Shown: one piece after another, positions 29,022 to 38,536 of the stretch | Numbering within the stretch: position 1 is the first letter of the stretch | How the letters are laid out: the number at the start of each line of letters is the position of its first letter | Assembly: GCF_011306175.1 (NCBI RefSeq) | Contig: NZ_CP049913.1 | Coordinates: forward strand, 2,170,001 to 2,234,000 | Length of the DNA: 64,000 nucleotides | DNA from: Vibrio sp. HDW18 | Lineage (GTDB): Bacteria > Pseudomonadota > Gammaproteobacteria > Enterobacterales > Vibrionaceae | Direction: 5' to 3' | Program-made: the position numbers and the translations under genes | The notes under the pieces: model-generated | Database searches by the model: none | What the model was told of the DNA's origin: nothing | Seen by the model: the letters and a program-made list of their open reading frames with translations, nothing else

Positions 29022-31088
29022 CTACTGCAATGGTACCCGCACGGTCGCCGAGCGGAAGCTGTTATGACTTAACCAACTTGGCAGTGGCGGATTGGGATCG
29101 TCATTGTTCACCGCTGAGAAATGGAAAGCATATTGCTCCCATGTCCGAGTGGCATTTTGCCAAGGTTTACTTGGGTCCGCCGATTCATATACATATACCC
29201 CATGGTTGATTTTGCTGTCGCGATCGTAATCATTAGCCACCATGATCAGTGCAGCATTATTGTCGCCCGCCAAATCGACGACGATAGGGTATTCCCACAG
29301 TGTGCCTGATGAGTTAGCAATAGTGCTTAATACCTGACCGGTTTTACCATCAAGAATGCGCATTCTCAAACGATCTTGCACGAGCACTTCATCGATGCCA
29401 TCACCAGTGAAATCGTAGGCCGACACCCCAATCTTGCCGCTGTTCAAATCATCATTTGCTACAGACCAGACTTGGTTACCTGTCGCATCATACATATCAA
29501 CCGCATAATATCCGGCATACACGATGCCCATATGTGAGGCGTCGGTACTGAGTTTACCCGTCAAAAATTGCACCGCGTTAACTTGCTGTAATTGCTTGAT
29601 CTGATGTGGTGGTTTACTCCACACATTGACCCCTAACAGTTGTGAGTCTTGTGGGATCTCATAACGAACTGTCGTCGATTTTGACAGCATTACTGGAACT
29701 GGGTAAGAAATGGTTTTTTCTTTCCAAACCGGTGCTAAGTAGGAGACTTGCTTGGTGTGCCAGCCAAATAACCAATAAGACACCGTTTTGCTTTGCCACT
29801 CAAAGTCTAAGTAAGAGATGGTTTTGGTTTTCCATTCAAAACTCGGATAAGTAAAGGCTGAATCCTTAGTCCCCACAGTGACTTGTTCGCCATTATCGAG
29901 TGTAAAGATCATTTCAAGTATTCCGTAAGTCCACCAATATTTATTCTTACCATAAGTCATTTCAATGGCGCGGACTTTACTGGTATCGATGCTGCTTACT
30001 GAGCCACCGTTACCCCCAAACATGGTTTGGCTATTTACACCTATTGCATCAACTACCGCACCAGAGCGAATCAGTAGCGGTTGGTCTGGTTCGACTACGA
30101 TCTTTTGTCGATCACCCCACTCGGAGTAACCGTACACCAAAGATTCGGCATCGACTGTGGTTGCGATCCGACTCGGTTTGGCCAAGAAACTGGAAACAGC
30201 TTGTACGCTACCGCCAGGATTAGATGAATTGCTGATTTGCCATTTCACACTGCCATCGTGCTCAAGTACGGCGATAGTACTATTTTCTGGGGTGCTAAGT
30301 GACGCCGGAACAGAAACAATCAGTTCAAGTTGTTCATCCAAATCGAGGTTGGCGACTGAAGAGAACCACACAGTATCGTTGGCGGAATATTGCCATAGAC
30401 ACGCGCCACTATTTTGGTACAAGGTGCCATTGGCAAACACTTCACGTTGGCCATCGTCATCGCTATCAAAGGCCAGCGAACTGGGAGCCCAGTCATGGCT
30501 AAACAGTAGACCCGAATGGTAGTTGTACACGCCATCAGCCGCCAGAATATCAATCTGGCCATCGTTATCAATATCTGCAAGGCTAATATCGCCGACAGAA
30601 CGCCAGACAGAGGCTGCTTTCGACAACTGCTGTTTGAGGTTGCCTTGGTGATCGACAATATTGATATAAGCACTTAGCCCGCTGGTGGAGACAATTTCGA
30701 CGATTCCATCGCCATCAAGATCTGCGGCCGCGGGAGCATAGCGTGCATCGGCAATCACTCCACCATTGCTGTAGTCCCAAAGCTCTGAACCATCAATGCC
30801 ACTCAGAGCTCGAAGGTAGCCACCTTGGGAATATTGATTACCGGCAAAAGTCACAATCACAATGTCAGCTACATCATGCTGATCAATTTTTCCATCACCA
30901 TTATCGTCATTGAGCTGTACCACAATGGGGGTCGTCATCACTTGGTTAGACTCAGGATGAAAAGCACTGGTTGACCAAGACCATTTCAGTTGGGTTAGGA
31001 TCTCATCTGCGGCATGGGCAGGATCTTGAATCCCCCAGCTACAGAGTACTACGGCCCCAAGGGTGCATAGGGGGAGGTTAAGTTTCAT
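29022..31088 (-). CDS. bap1: Biofilm-associated adhesin Bap1
   Basis: Bap1 is a secreted V. cholerae biofilm matrix protein that anchors the matrix to surfaces and helps stabilise it. The 688-residue product has a signal peptide (about 1-26, ending AHAADE) and an eight-bladed propeller type with calcium-like motifs (DDNGDGKIDQHD, DLDGDGIVEI, DIDNDGQIDIL, DSDDDGQREV). A beta-prism insertion (about 322-490, with GGNGGS) follows. A surface loop inside it has four 12-residue repeats, xxWxxKxxSYxx, at residues 417-464 (29697-29840). Length and loop match known Bap1 (691 residues). The paralogue RbmC lacks this loop, so Bap1 is the better call. Confidence 0.93.
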   Translation of the reverse strand: MKLNLPLCTLGAVVLCSWGIQDPAHAADEILTQLKWSWSTSAFHPESNQVMTTPIVVQLNDDNGDGKIDQHDVADIVIVTFAGNQYSQGGYLRALSGIDGSELWDYSNGGVIADARYAPAAADLDGDGIVEIVSTSGLSAYINIVDHQGNLKQQLSKAASVWRSVGDISLADIDNDGQIDILAADGVYNYHSGLLFSHDWAPSSLAFDSDDDGQREVFANGTLYQNSGACLWQYSANDTVWFSSVANLDLDEQLELIVSVPASLSTPENSTIAVLEHDGSVKWQISNSSNPGGSVQAVSSFLAKPSRIATTVDAESLVYGYSEWGDRQKIVVEPDQPLLIRSGAVVDAIGVNSQTMFGGNGGSVSSIDTSKVRAIEMTYGKNKYWWTYGILEMIFTLDNGEQVTVGTKDSAFTYPSFEWKTKTISYLDFEWQSKTVSYWLFGWHTKQVSYLAPVWKEKTISYPVPVMLSKSTTVRYEIPQDSQLLGVNVWSKPPHQIKQLQQVNAVQFLTGKLSTDASHMGIVYAGYYAVDMYDATGNQVWSVANDDLNSGKIGVSAYDFTGDGIDEVLVQDRLRMRILDGKTGQVLSTIANSSGTLWEYPIVVDLAGDNNAALIMVANDYDRDSKINHGVYVYESADPSKPWQNATRTWEQYAFHFSAVNNDDPNPPLPSWLSHNSFRSATVRVPLQ

Positions 31089-31288
31089 GGGCTGTCCTTA
31101 TCGTTTATATCCAGATCGTATCTTCGTGTTATCAACTGCATTAAATAGTATTTATTAGGGACGGAAGCTGACGACTAATAAGCAAACATGAAGAAAAATA
31201 CTGATAGTGACAGGATTATCGGTGTTGGATCATGGATGATTCAACCCAACAACACTGCAACTTAGGAGAGTTCTTGTGTTACAGACAG

Positions 31289-31310
31289 ATCTCATTGTTG
31301 CAAATGAGAT
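31289..31310. promoter_or_regulatory. Perfect 8-bp inverted repeat upstream of bap1
   Basis: ATCTCATT (31289-31296) and AATGAGAT (31303-31310) flank GTTGCA. No T-run follows on either strand. It lies about 200 bp before the bap1 start codon and could be an operator or a leader hairpin. Confidence 0.4.
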
Positions 31311-31394
31311 AGCGTAAGGTTTATGAGACAAATACCTCGGGGGCATGGTCGTGAGGCTAACTATAATTGGCCAGCGGCTGTAGACAGGAGCAGG

Positions 31395-31441
31395 GTTGGC
31401 AAAGGGGTTTGTTGCCAATGGCTAACTCGGCTCAAACCCCT
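31395..31441 (-). other. Pseudoknot-like or switching hairpin just after csiV
   Basis: TTGGCAA (31396-31402) and TTGCCAA (31412-31418) enclose a 9-nt loop, AGGGGTTTG. The whole loop is complementary to CAAACCCCT at 31433-31441, which starts 8 bp after the csiV stop on the minus strand. The two pairings cannot both form fully without a pseudoknot. One of them (9 bp) may serve as the csiV terminator, though only a short T-run follows. Confidence 0.5.
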
Positions 31442-31449
31442 AAGTGAGA

Positions 31450-32220
31450 TTATTCGGCGACTCGACGGACTTGAATGATCACACCCATCAATGGGTGATC
31501 CAGATAGTGGGTTTCACCACTGCGCATCCGACGCTTTTGATCAAGCCGATAGCTTTTGAGGAAGCGTTGCTCTTGAACTTGTGGTGATACCGCTTCAAGC
31601 AACCCAGCTTGTACAGTCGCATCTTGCTCCTCTGGCATTAGACTCAGTTGCAATGGCGCATCTTGCAGTGTCACTTCACGCACGGCTGGTTTTTTCAAAT
31701 CCAATAGTGCTTCGGCAAATAAAAAATGTTGTACATAGATTTGCAAAGTGCCATCTAGCTCATAAAGTGGTTTAGCAATGCTCATTTCGGTGACACCATC
31801 AATCGGAGCATCGCTAGTACGGCTGACGATTGGGTTGCCGTCCGCCTGAAATTGATCTGAGAAATCCCGTCCAGCTTGGATATGAAATACCGGTGCAGCT
31901 TGGCGTCCCTGATCATTTTGTCGCCAAGCCGTATGCAGTAGTACCGTGAAACCGGCATGGTTACTTAATTTCTGAGCTTGCTCATTGAGTTGATAGGCCG
32001 ATGAGGGCAGTAAAATGACACCTTTGCTTTGGCGAAAGCTGACATCGGCAAAACTGCCTGAACGGGCAAAATTCAGTGGTGGTAGGCTATTGGGCCAAGA
32101 TTCACTCACTTTTTCTGCATCGACCGCTCGTTTAAACATGATCACTTCAATATCAAACTGGCGAGCCGCCATGCTAGGCATGGCCAACAGCAATAGCAGC
32201 AGTGGGATCAATCGGTTCAT
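31450..32220 (-). CDS. csiV: CsiV, peptidoglycan-binding protein needed for PBP1A function
   Basis: CsiV is a vibrio periplasmic protein that binds peptidoglycan and is needed, with LpoA, for growth that depends on PBP1A. The 256-residue product has a signal peptide (about 1-19, ending PSMAAR) and the CsiV domain starting FDIEVIMFKR. The ATG at 32220 is preceded by GGAG at 5 bp, so a GTG two codons upstream is rejected. Mfd lies upstream on the same strand, with a truncated ERIC between. The family call rests on the characteristic N-terminal motif and on the position beside mfd. Confidence 0.85.
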   Translation of the reverse strand: MNRLIPLLLLLLAMPSMAARQFDIEVIMFKRAVDAEKVSESWPNSLPPLNFARSGSFADVSFRQSKGVILLPSSAYQLNEQAQKLSNHAGFTVLLHTAWRQNDQGRQAAPVFHIQAGRDFSDQFQADGNPIVSRTSDAPIDGVTEMSIAKPLYELDGTLQIYVQHFLFAEALLDLKKPAVREVTLQDAPLQLSLMPEEQDATVQAGLLEAVSPQVQEQRFLKSYRLDQKRRMRSGETHYLDHPLMGVIIQVRRVAE

Positions 32221-32313
32221 TGTCACTCCATCGTTCAGTGCTCAACACTGGGTTATTACCTCAAGGCATTACCTATTGGCGTTCAATTATTGCTGGTTAA
32301 TCACCGACGTTGC

Positions 32314-32410
32314 TATAGCCTTCCTACTTGAAGCTACAGCGGTGTTGGCTAGGTTCGTTCACCCCAATCACTCAGTTTGCCTATGCTCATGGGGACTCAC
32401 TCACTTGCCG
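32314..32410 (+). repeat. Truncated ERIC element, copy 3
   Basis: From TATAGCCTTCCTACTTGAAG to ATGGGGACTCACTCACTTGCCG the sequence matches copy 1 closely, then stops. The last 30 bp (CTACCTGCAACTCCAAG and beyond) are missing. The break is 5 bp from the stop codon of mfd (32416-32418). Confidence 0.83.
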
Positions 32411-32415
32411 ATAAC

Positions 32416-35400
32416 TTAACGCGCAGGCAGCACATTTTGCTGGAAATTATGCAACATGTCAGCGACAAATTGGATCCGCGCACTGCGTTCAAGCAAAGGT
32501 AAGGTAAATTTGAACTTAGTAGGTCCATCCATGGCAAACTGCTTAGGCTGCGATTGCAGCAGTTTAACCAAAAACAGTGGATTAATGTCAGCATTGGGAT
32601 AGAACTCAATATAGCCACCCCGCTCATGGGCTTCAATTTTGCGTACCTTCAGCCGCATCGCATTCAGTTTTAGCTCAGCAATGGTCAGCAAGTTTAACGC
32701 GGCATCTGGCAATTTACCAAAGCGATCAATCAACTCGACTTTAAGCTCGGCTAACTCATCTTCACTTGCTACGCTGGCGATCTGTTTGTACATCGATAAG
32801 CGAGTATTGATATCTGGGATATATTCCTCAGGCAGTAAGGCCGGCAGGCGCATTTCGACTTCGGTTTGCTCGCGCAGCAGATCATCCAGCGCAGGCTCTT
32901 TACCTGATTTAAGCGCTTCAACGGCTTGTTCGAGCATCTCCATATATAAAGTAAAGCCGACCGATTGGATCTGGCCACTTTGCTCTTCGCCTAGCAGTTC
33001 ACCAGCGCCGCGGATCTCTAAATCGTGAGTCGCGAGGGTGAAACCCGCCCCTAAATCTTCTAAAGAAGCGATCGCTTCTAAACGTTTCACCGCATCTTTG
33101 GTGATGGCTTTGGGTGGGGGCGTGAGTAAATACGCATACGCTTGATGATGCGAACGACCGACTCGCCCGCGCAGTTGATGTAATTGAGCTAAGCCTAAGT
33201 TGTCCGCGCGATTAATAATAATCGTATTCGCGGTTGGGACGTCGATCCCGGTTTCAATAATCGTGGTACACACCAGCAAGTTAAAGCGCTGGTGATAGAA
33301 ATCGTTCATCACCTTTTCTAGCTCACGTTCACGCATTTGGCCATGGGCAATGGTGATACGGGCTTCTGGGATCAGCTTTTCTAAATCTGCCGCGACCTTA
33401 TCGATACTTTCGACTTGATTGTGCAAGAAATAAACTTGGCCACCGCGCATGATTTCACGCAGTACCGCTTCGCGGATCACGCTCTCTTCGGTTTGGCGTA
33501 CAAAGGTTTTGATGGCGAGCCGTCGCGCTGGCGGCGTAGCGATGATCGAGAGATCGCGCATACCACTCATCGCCATATTCAGAGTCCGTGGGATTGGCGT
33601 AGCGGTTAGGGTCAAAATATCCACATCGGCCCGCATCGCTTTGACTTTCTCTTTTTGCCGCACCCCAAAGCGGTGTTCTTCATCGACAATCAATAAACCA
33701 AGATCGGCGAATTGCAGCTCGCTCGATAATAATTTATGGGTGCCGACCAGAATATCAACCTTACCCTCGGCGACCTCTTGTAAGATCTGTTTTTGCTCGT
33801 TGGCCGATTTAAAGCGCGATAACACTTCCACGCGGATCGGCAAATTGGCAAAACGGTCGCGCAAATTCTCAAAATGTTGTTGAGCCAGTAGAGTGGTTGG
33901 CACTAATACCGCGACTTGTTTATTGTTATCGGTGGCGACGAAAGCAGCGCGCATCGCTACCTCGGTTTTACCAAAACCGACATCGCCGCACACTAATCGA
34001 TCCATCGCTTTGGCTTGGCACATATCCGACAGTACTGCGTTGATCGCCATGGCTTGGTCGTCGGTTTCTTCAAACGGGAATGTGGCTTTAAAGGTTGCGT
34101 ATTGTTCGCGATCGAGCTGGAATTTAAAGCCGGGTTTGATTTCACGTTTGGCATAAACATCGAGCAGTTCAGCAGCCACATCGCGCACTTTCTCTGCCGC
34201 TTTGCGGCGGGCCTTAATCCAAGCTTCACCACCGAGCTTGTGCAATTGAGCCGACTCTTCTGCGCCGCCAGAATAACGGCTGATCAAATTGAGTGAAGAG
34301 ACGGGCACATACAGCTTGGCTTCATTTTGGTACTCAAGCATCACGTATTCGTTGACCATGCCGCCGGCACTCAGCGTTTGTAAGCCTAAGTAACGACCAA
34401 TCCCGTGATCGATATGCACCACCGGTTGCCCTGGTTTTAGCTCCGCCAGATTGCGGATCACCGCATCGCTATTGGTCGTGGTCTTGCGATCTTTTTTACG
34501 ACGACGTTGCAGCACTCGATCGCCAAGTAAATCACTCTCACAAATTAGTGCGATCGGTGATGGATCATGATGACCAGTGAAGATAAATCCGTGTTCGGCC
34601 GCGCCTAATATCAGCGAAAATTTCTCGGGCTGCTGACACGCCGCGCTGAACGTAGGGTGATTCACTGGGCGTAACTTAATCCGTTGCAGCAGTTCCAGCA
34701 GTGCTTCACGGCGACCTTCCGATTCGACCGAGAAAATGATCTTGCCGGTGAACTGTTCACTGAATTGCCGCAGTGCTGCCAGTGGATCTTTATTTTGATG
34801 CTCAACCGCTAATGGCGGTAGCGCTTGCAAAGGTGGATTGATGCGACCGGCGCGCAGCTCAATCGGATCGCTTGACAGTAAGATCTGGGGCAGAGTTTTA
34901 AAGTGGCTGAATAGCTCATCTTTGCGTAGCCACAATTCATTGGGTGCGAGCAGTGGGCGCAGCGGATCAATATTACGTTGGTCGTAGCGATGTGCCACAT
35001 CGGCTAAAAAATGGTCGATGGATTGTTCGATTTCACCCACCACCAACAGTTGACTGTCGGTGGGCAGGTAATCAAATAAGGTTTCGCAATGTTCAAAAAA
35101 TAGCGGTTGCCAATATTCAATGCCCGCAGGCCAAGTACCTTTAGAGACTTGGCTATAGACAGATTCGGGTTCACGACGCGCTTCAAAGCGCTGCCGCCAC
35201 CGGTTACGAAACTCTTCAATCGCCGCGGCACTGGTGGGAAATTCATGGGCCGGTAGTAGGCGAATTTCATCCATTTCCGCGATTGAGCGTTGGTTGTCGG
35301 GATCGAATGTGCGGATGGTATCGATTTCATCATCGAAAAAATCGATCCGGAATGGGTCACTGCTGCCCATTGGGAACAGATCGAGAATTGAGCCGCGACT

Positions 35401-35895
35401 GGCATACTCACCGGGACCAAATACTTGATCCACATGGCGATAGCCGTTGTTGGTCAGTTGCAAACGCAGTTTATCGAGCGAGCAATGATCGCCACGTTTA
35501 ACGATTAAAGTGTGTTGCAGCAAAAACTCACGTGGGGATTGGCGCTGCAGCAAGGTGCTGATCGGCACAATCGTGATGCCGTGAGTTTGGCTCGGTAGCT
35601 GGTAGAGCCGGGCAATCCGATCAGAAATAATGTCTTGATGTGGTGAAAAATTATCATAGGGTAGCGTTTCCCAATCTGGGAATAGCGCAACCTCATACTG
35701 GCTAAATTGCTCGATTTCCTGCAGCAATTTAAGTGCGGTTTGTGGATCCGGTACTGCCAGTAAAGTATGGCTGTGGTGGGCATTGGCCAGTTCGGCAATC
35801 GCCAGCGCTAAGCTGGCGCCCGGTAAGTTACCGATGGCTTTTTTGTCTCCGGCACCTTGCGCCGCAAACAGAGAGAGTAGGGGATTTCTAGTCAT
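32416..35895 (-). CDS. mfd: Transcription-repair coupling factor Mfd
   Basis: Mfd removes stalled RNA polymerase from damaged DNA and recruits UvrA. The 1159-residue product has a UvrB-like N-terminal module, an RNA polymerase interaction domain (about 490-560), and a RecG-like helicase with Walker A GDVGFGKTEVA near 650 and DEEH in LLIVDEEHRFG near 750. The translocation motif follows, then a C-terminal TRCF regulatory domain. The ATG at 35895 is used; a GTG at 35901 overlapping the plzB stop is the alternative. plzB precedes it with only 2 bp between, so co-transcription is likely. Confidence 0.95.
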   Translation of the reverse strand: MTRNPLLSLFAAQGAGDKKAIGNLPGASLALAIAELANAHHSHTLLAVPDPQTALKLLQEIEQFSQYEVALFPDWETLPYDNFSPHQDIISDRIARLYQLPSQTHGITIVPISTLLQRQSPREFLLQHTLIVKRGDHCSLDKLRLQLTNNGYRHVDQVFGPGEYASRGSILDLFPMGSSDPFRIDFFDDEIDTIRTFDPDNQRSIAEMDEIRLLPAHEFPTSAAAIEEFRNRWRQRFEARREPESVYSQVSKGTWPAGIEYWQPLFFEHCETLFDYLPTDSQLLVVGEIEQSIDHFLADVAHRYDQRNIDPLRPLLAPNELWLRKDELFSHFKTLPQILLSSDPIELRAGRINPPLQALPPLAVEHQNKDPLAALRQFSEQFTGKIIFSVESEGRREALLELLQRIKLRPVNHPTFSAACQQPEKFSLILGAAEHGFIFTGHHDPSPIALICESDLLGDRVLQRRRKKDRKTTTNSDAVIRNLAELKPGQPVVHIDHGIGRYLGLQTLSAGGMVNEYVMLEYQNEAKLYVPVSSLNLISRYSGGAEESAQLHKLGGEAWIKARRKAAEKVRDVAAELLDVYAKREIKPGFKFQLDREQYATFKATFPFEETDDQAMAINAVLSDMCQAKAMDRLVCGDVGFGKTEVAMRAAFVATDNNKQVAVLVPTTLLAQQHFENLRDRFANLPIRVEVLSRFKSANEQKQILQEVAEGKVDILVGTHKLLSSELQFADLGLLIVDEEHRFGVRQKEKVKAMRADVDILTLTATPIPRTLNMAMSGMRDLSIIATPPARRLAIKTFVRQTEESVIREAVLREIMRGGQVYFLHNQVESIDKVAADLEKLIPEARITIAHGQMRERELEKVMNDFYHQRFNLLVCTTIIETGIDVPTANTIIINRADNLGLAQLHQLRGRVGRSHHQAYAYLLTPPPKAITKDAVKRLEAIASLEDLGAGFTLATHDLEIRGAGELLGEEQSGQIQSVGFTLYMEMLEQAVEALKSGKEPALDDLLREQTEVEMRLPALLPEEYIPDINTRLSMYKQIASVASEDELAELKVELIDRFGKLPDAALNLLTIAELKLNAMRLKVRKIEAHERGGYIEFYPNADINPLFLVKLLQSQPKQFAMDGPTKFKFTLPLLERSARIQFVADMLHNFQQNVLPAR

Positions 35896-35897
35896 AG

Positions 35898-36470
35898 TCA
35901 CGCTGTTTTTTCTCGATCTAGTGAGCGTTGACGCAGCAGGCGCTGCTGCTGGTATAAGGCGGCTTTGATCAACAGATCCTGATCCATATCACGCAGCAGT
36001 TCATATTTGAGCGTGATTAAGCAATGTTCAGCTTGCAATAGGCATTCAGTCACGCTCGCGTAGCCATAAATCGCCGCTGCGGGGTATTCCAAAAACAGTT
36101 TGATCCGCACTTTTTGGCCTAAAGGGAGCGGGGTTGGCGCCAAATAGGTGAGTTGGCTGGCACCAAAGCTAGTGGTGCAGGTGCGTAAGTCGGGATCATC
36201 TTGCTGGGCGAGCATAAAGGTCAGCAGCAGATTGAGTTTGGCGTTCTGCGCTTCGAGCAGTTGTAATACACTTGGAAAATCGCTGTTTTTGAGTTCGCTG
36301 CACGCATTATCGTTAAGCTGCTCTAACTGGCTAAACTCGCTCGCTACTACAAATGGAGCGGGGATCTCGGCTTCAAAAACAGGGTGAGAAGGCAGGGTAA
36401 AATCGCTAGCCAGCGGCTGTACATTGAGAGTCAGTGCATGGTGAACAGTAAAAAATTCTTGGTCGGTCAT
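35898..36470 (-). CDS. plzB: PilZ-domain protein, PlzB type
   Basis: PilZ proteins sense cyclic di-GMP. The 190-residue product resembles V. cholerae PlzB, one of five Plz proteins. The central region holds the beta-strand pattern of PilZ (TSFGASQLTYLAP, LGQKVRIKLFLEYPAAAIYG), but I see no clear N-terminal RxxxR arginine motif, so dinucleotide binding is uncertain. It is immediately upstream of mfd and divergent from lolC. Bap1, whose production follows c-di-GMP in V. cholerae, is 5 kb away. The PlzB call rests partly on position next to mfd. Confidence 0.72.
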   Translation of the reverse strand: MTDQEFFTVHHALTLNVQPLASDFTLPSHPVFEAEIPAPFVVASEFSQLEQLNDNACSELKNSDFPSVLQLLEAQNAKLNLLLTFMLAQQDDPDLRTCTTSFGASQLTYLAPTPLPLGQKVRIKLFLEYPAAAIYGYASVTECLLQAEHCLITLKYELLRDMDQDLLIKAALYQQQRLLRQRSLDREKTA

Positions 36471-36645
36471 AGGGGGTTCCTTCTCACATCAATGTTGATT
36501 ATCGTCATAAGCGGTAACTAATCAAGGTATGTCCTTGTTCTCGGTGTGAAATAAATGCTTTGTTGCTTTGATTTACGAAAGAAAAACTACAACCGAACAG
36601 GGATTCTCGTTACAGTAGCGCCATGGTATTTCTAAGGTTGGATTT

Positions 36646-37854
36646 ATGTTTCATCCGGTATCGGCTTTTATTGGTTGGCGTTATTTGCGCGGTCGTTCTG
36701 GCGATCGTTTTAGCCGTTTTGTCTCGTATATGTCGACAGCAGGGATCACGATTGGCGTGATGTCGTTGGTGACCGTGTTATCGGTGATGAATGGCTTTGA
36801 AGCCCAGCTTAAATCACGCATTCTTGGTGTACTGCCACAAGCGGTGGTCAGTGAGGCGACGGGAAAAACGGCTCTGATGGCCACTCCGCCAAGTTTTATC
36901 GCAGCGCTATCGCCTTCGCGCCCGGCTGAGCCTTTGGTGCGCAGTGAAGCGGTAATACAAAGCCCAGCGCAATTGGCGGCGGGTCTGCTGATCGGCATTG
37001 AGCCGCAGCATAACGATCCGTTGAGTGGCTATCTAATGGCTGGCAGTGTTTCGACCTTACAGGGGGGCGAATATCAATTGCTGCTTGGTCATCTACTGGC
37101 GCGCAATTTAAATGTCACGCTTGGTGATAAGGTGCGCCTTATGGTCACTGAAGCCAGCCAATTTACCCCGTTAGGTCGCTTACCCAGTCAGCGTAATTTT
37201 ACCGTGGCTGGGATATTTAACACCGGATCGGATGTTGATGGCCAACTTATGGTCACCCATCGCCAAGATGCCGCTCGCTTACTGCGTTACGATACGCAGA
37301 CCATTTCAGGCTGGCGGTTATTTTTTGATGATCCCTTTGTGGTGAGTGATTATGCCCAACGCTCTTTGCCGGAGGGTTGGCGTTGGAGCGACTGGCGCGA
37401 GCAGCGTGGCGAGCTGTTTCAAGCGGTACGTATGGAAAAGAACATGATGGGCCTAATGCTGGGTTTAATTGTTGGCGTGGCGGCGTTTAATATTATTGCT
37501 GCACTGATTATGGTGGTAATGGAAAAGCAAGCGGAAGTGGCGATACTCAAAACCCAAGGTATGCAAGCGCAGCAAGTGCTGGCCATTTTCATGGTGCAAG
37601 GCGCGAGCAGCGGCGTGCTTGGCGCACTTAGTGGTGGTTTGCTTGGCGGTCTGTTGGCGGCGAATTTAAATCGTTTGTTGGAAACCTTCGGTGTTGCTCT
37701 GTTTTCGGTGGGCGGCGGGTTACCGGTGGTGATTAATCCATGGCAAATTGGGCTGGTGATTACTCTTGCGGTGGTTTTAAGTTTATTGGCGACACTGTTT
37801 CCTGCCTATCGCGCATCTTCTGTTCAACCCACTGAGGCATTACGTTATGAATAA
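36646..37854 (+). CDS. lolC: Lipoprotein-releasing ABC transporter permease LolC
   Basis: LolCDE extracts mature lipoproteins from the inner membrane and passes them to LolA. The 402-residue LolC-type permease has an N-terminal membrane segment (about 26-46), a large periplasmic domain, and three C-terminal segments (about 265-295, 315-350, 365-390), with the MacB/FtsX motif [20 protein letters not shown]. It overlaps lolD by 8 bp, so the two are coupled. It resembles lolE downstream, as expected for the pair. Confidence 0.93.
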   Translation: MFHPVSAFIGWRYLRGRSGDRFSRFVSYMSTAGITIGVMSLVTVLSVMNGFEAQLKSRILGVLPQAVVSEATGKTALMATPPSFIAALSPSRPAEPLVRSEAVIQSPAQLAAGLLIGIEPQHNDPLSGYLMAGSVSTLQGGEYQLLLGHLLARNLNVTLGDKVRLMVTEASQFTPLGRLPSQRNFTVAGIFNTGSDVDGQLMVTHRQDAARLLRYDTQTISGWRLFFDDPFVVSDYAQRSLPEGWRWSDWREQRGELFQAVRMEKNMMGLMLGLIVGVAAFNIIAALIMVVMEKQAEVAILKTQGMQAQQVLAIFMVQGASSGVLGALSGGLLGGLLAANLNRLLETFGVALFSVGGGLPVVINPWQIGLVITLAVVLSLLATLFPAYRASSVQPTEALRYE

Positions 37855-38533
37855 GCTGTTATGTTGTTCACAGGTGTGTAAAACCTATCAAGAAGGCGAG
37901 CTACACACCCAAGTGCTGCAAGGGGTAAGTTTTGAACTGAAACGTGGCGAGTTGGTGTCGATTATTGGCTCCTCTGGCTCCGGCAAAAGTACCTTGTTGC
38001 ATATTCTTGGCGCATTGGATGACGCGAGCTCTGGCCAAGTGGCGTTTCTTGATCAACCCTTGTCGCAACTCAGTTCTAATCAGCAGGCGAAGATCCGCAA
38101 CCAGCATCTGGGGTTTATCTATCAGTTTCATCATTTGTTGGCTGATTTTTCGGCGTTAGAAAATGTGGCTATGCCGCTGTTGATCGGCGGTCATCCGGTT
38201 GCGGCTGCCAAAGCAGCCGCACAACGTTTGCTTGAGCGGGTGGGTTTAGCCCATCGCTTAACTCATCGTCCCGCTGAGTTATCTGGCGGGGAGCGTCAAC
38301 GAGTCGCGATTGCACGTGCCTTAGTCAATAAACCGGATTTGGTACTGGCCGATGAGCCAACGGGTAATCTTGATCATCAAACGGCGCTGTCGATTTACGA
38401 TTTGATGCGTGAGTTGAATCGCGAATCGGGCACCGCGTTTTTAGTGGTGACCCATGATAGTGAACTGGCGGCGAAAATGGATCGGCAGATGCAGATGAAA
38501 GATGGATTATTAACCGAGATTACGGGGGCGTAA
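37847..38533 (+). CDS. lolD: Lipoprotein-releasing ATP-binding protein LolD
   Basis: LolD is the ATPase that powers LolCDE. The 228-residue product has Walker [10 protein letters not shown] (about residues 43-51), the LolD signature [14 protein letters not shown] (about 145-158), and Walker [13 protein letters not shown] (about 165-176). It overlaps lolC by 8 bp; lolE begins 3 bp after its stop. The three genes form one operon. Confidence 0.95.
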   Translation: MNKLLCCSQVCKTYQEGELHTQVLQGVSFELKRGELVSIIGSSGSGKSTLLHILGALDDASSGQVAFLDQPLSQLSSNQQAKIRNQHLGFIYQFHHLLADFSALENVAMPLLIGGHPVAAAKAAAQRLLERVGLAHRLTHRPAELSGGERQRVAIARALVNKPDLVLADEPTGNLDHQTALSIYDLMRELNRESGTAFLVVTHDSELAAKMDRQMQMKDGLLTEITGA

Positions 38534-38536
38534 CGC

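Larger units (their letters stand above)
31089..31449. other. bap1/csiV intergenic region with two structured elements
   Basis: These 361 bp hold the bap1 promoter (transcribed leftward) and the csiV 3' end. I see no gene. There is an 8-bp palindromic hairpin at 31289-31310 (ATCTCATT / AATGAGAT) and a pseudoknot-like element at 31395-31441. I could not assign VpsR, VpsT or HapR sites with confidence. Confidence 0.5.

Noticed and set aside
31230..31418. 62-codon minus-strand opening in the bap1/csiV gap
   Set aside because: No ribosome site, unusual composition, and overlaps the structured element after csiV.
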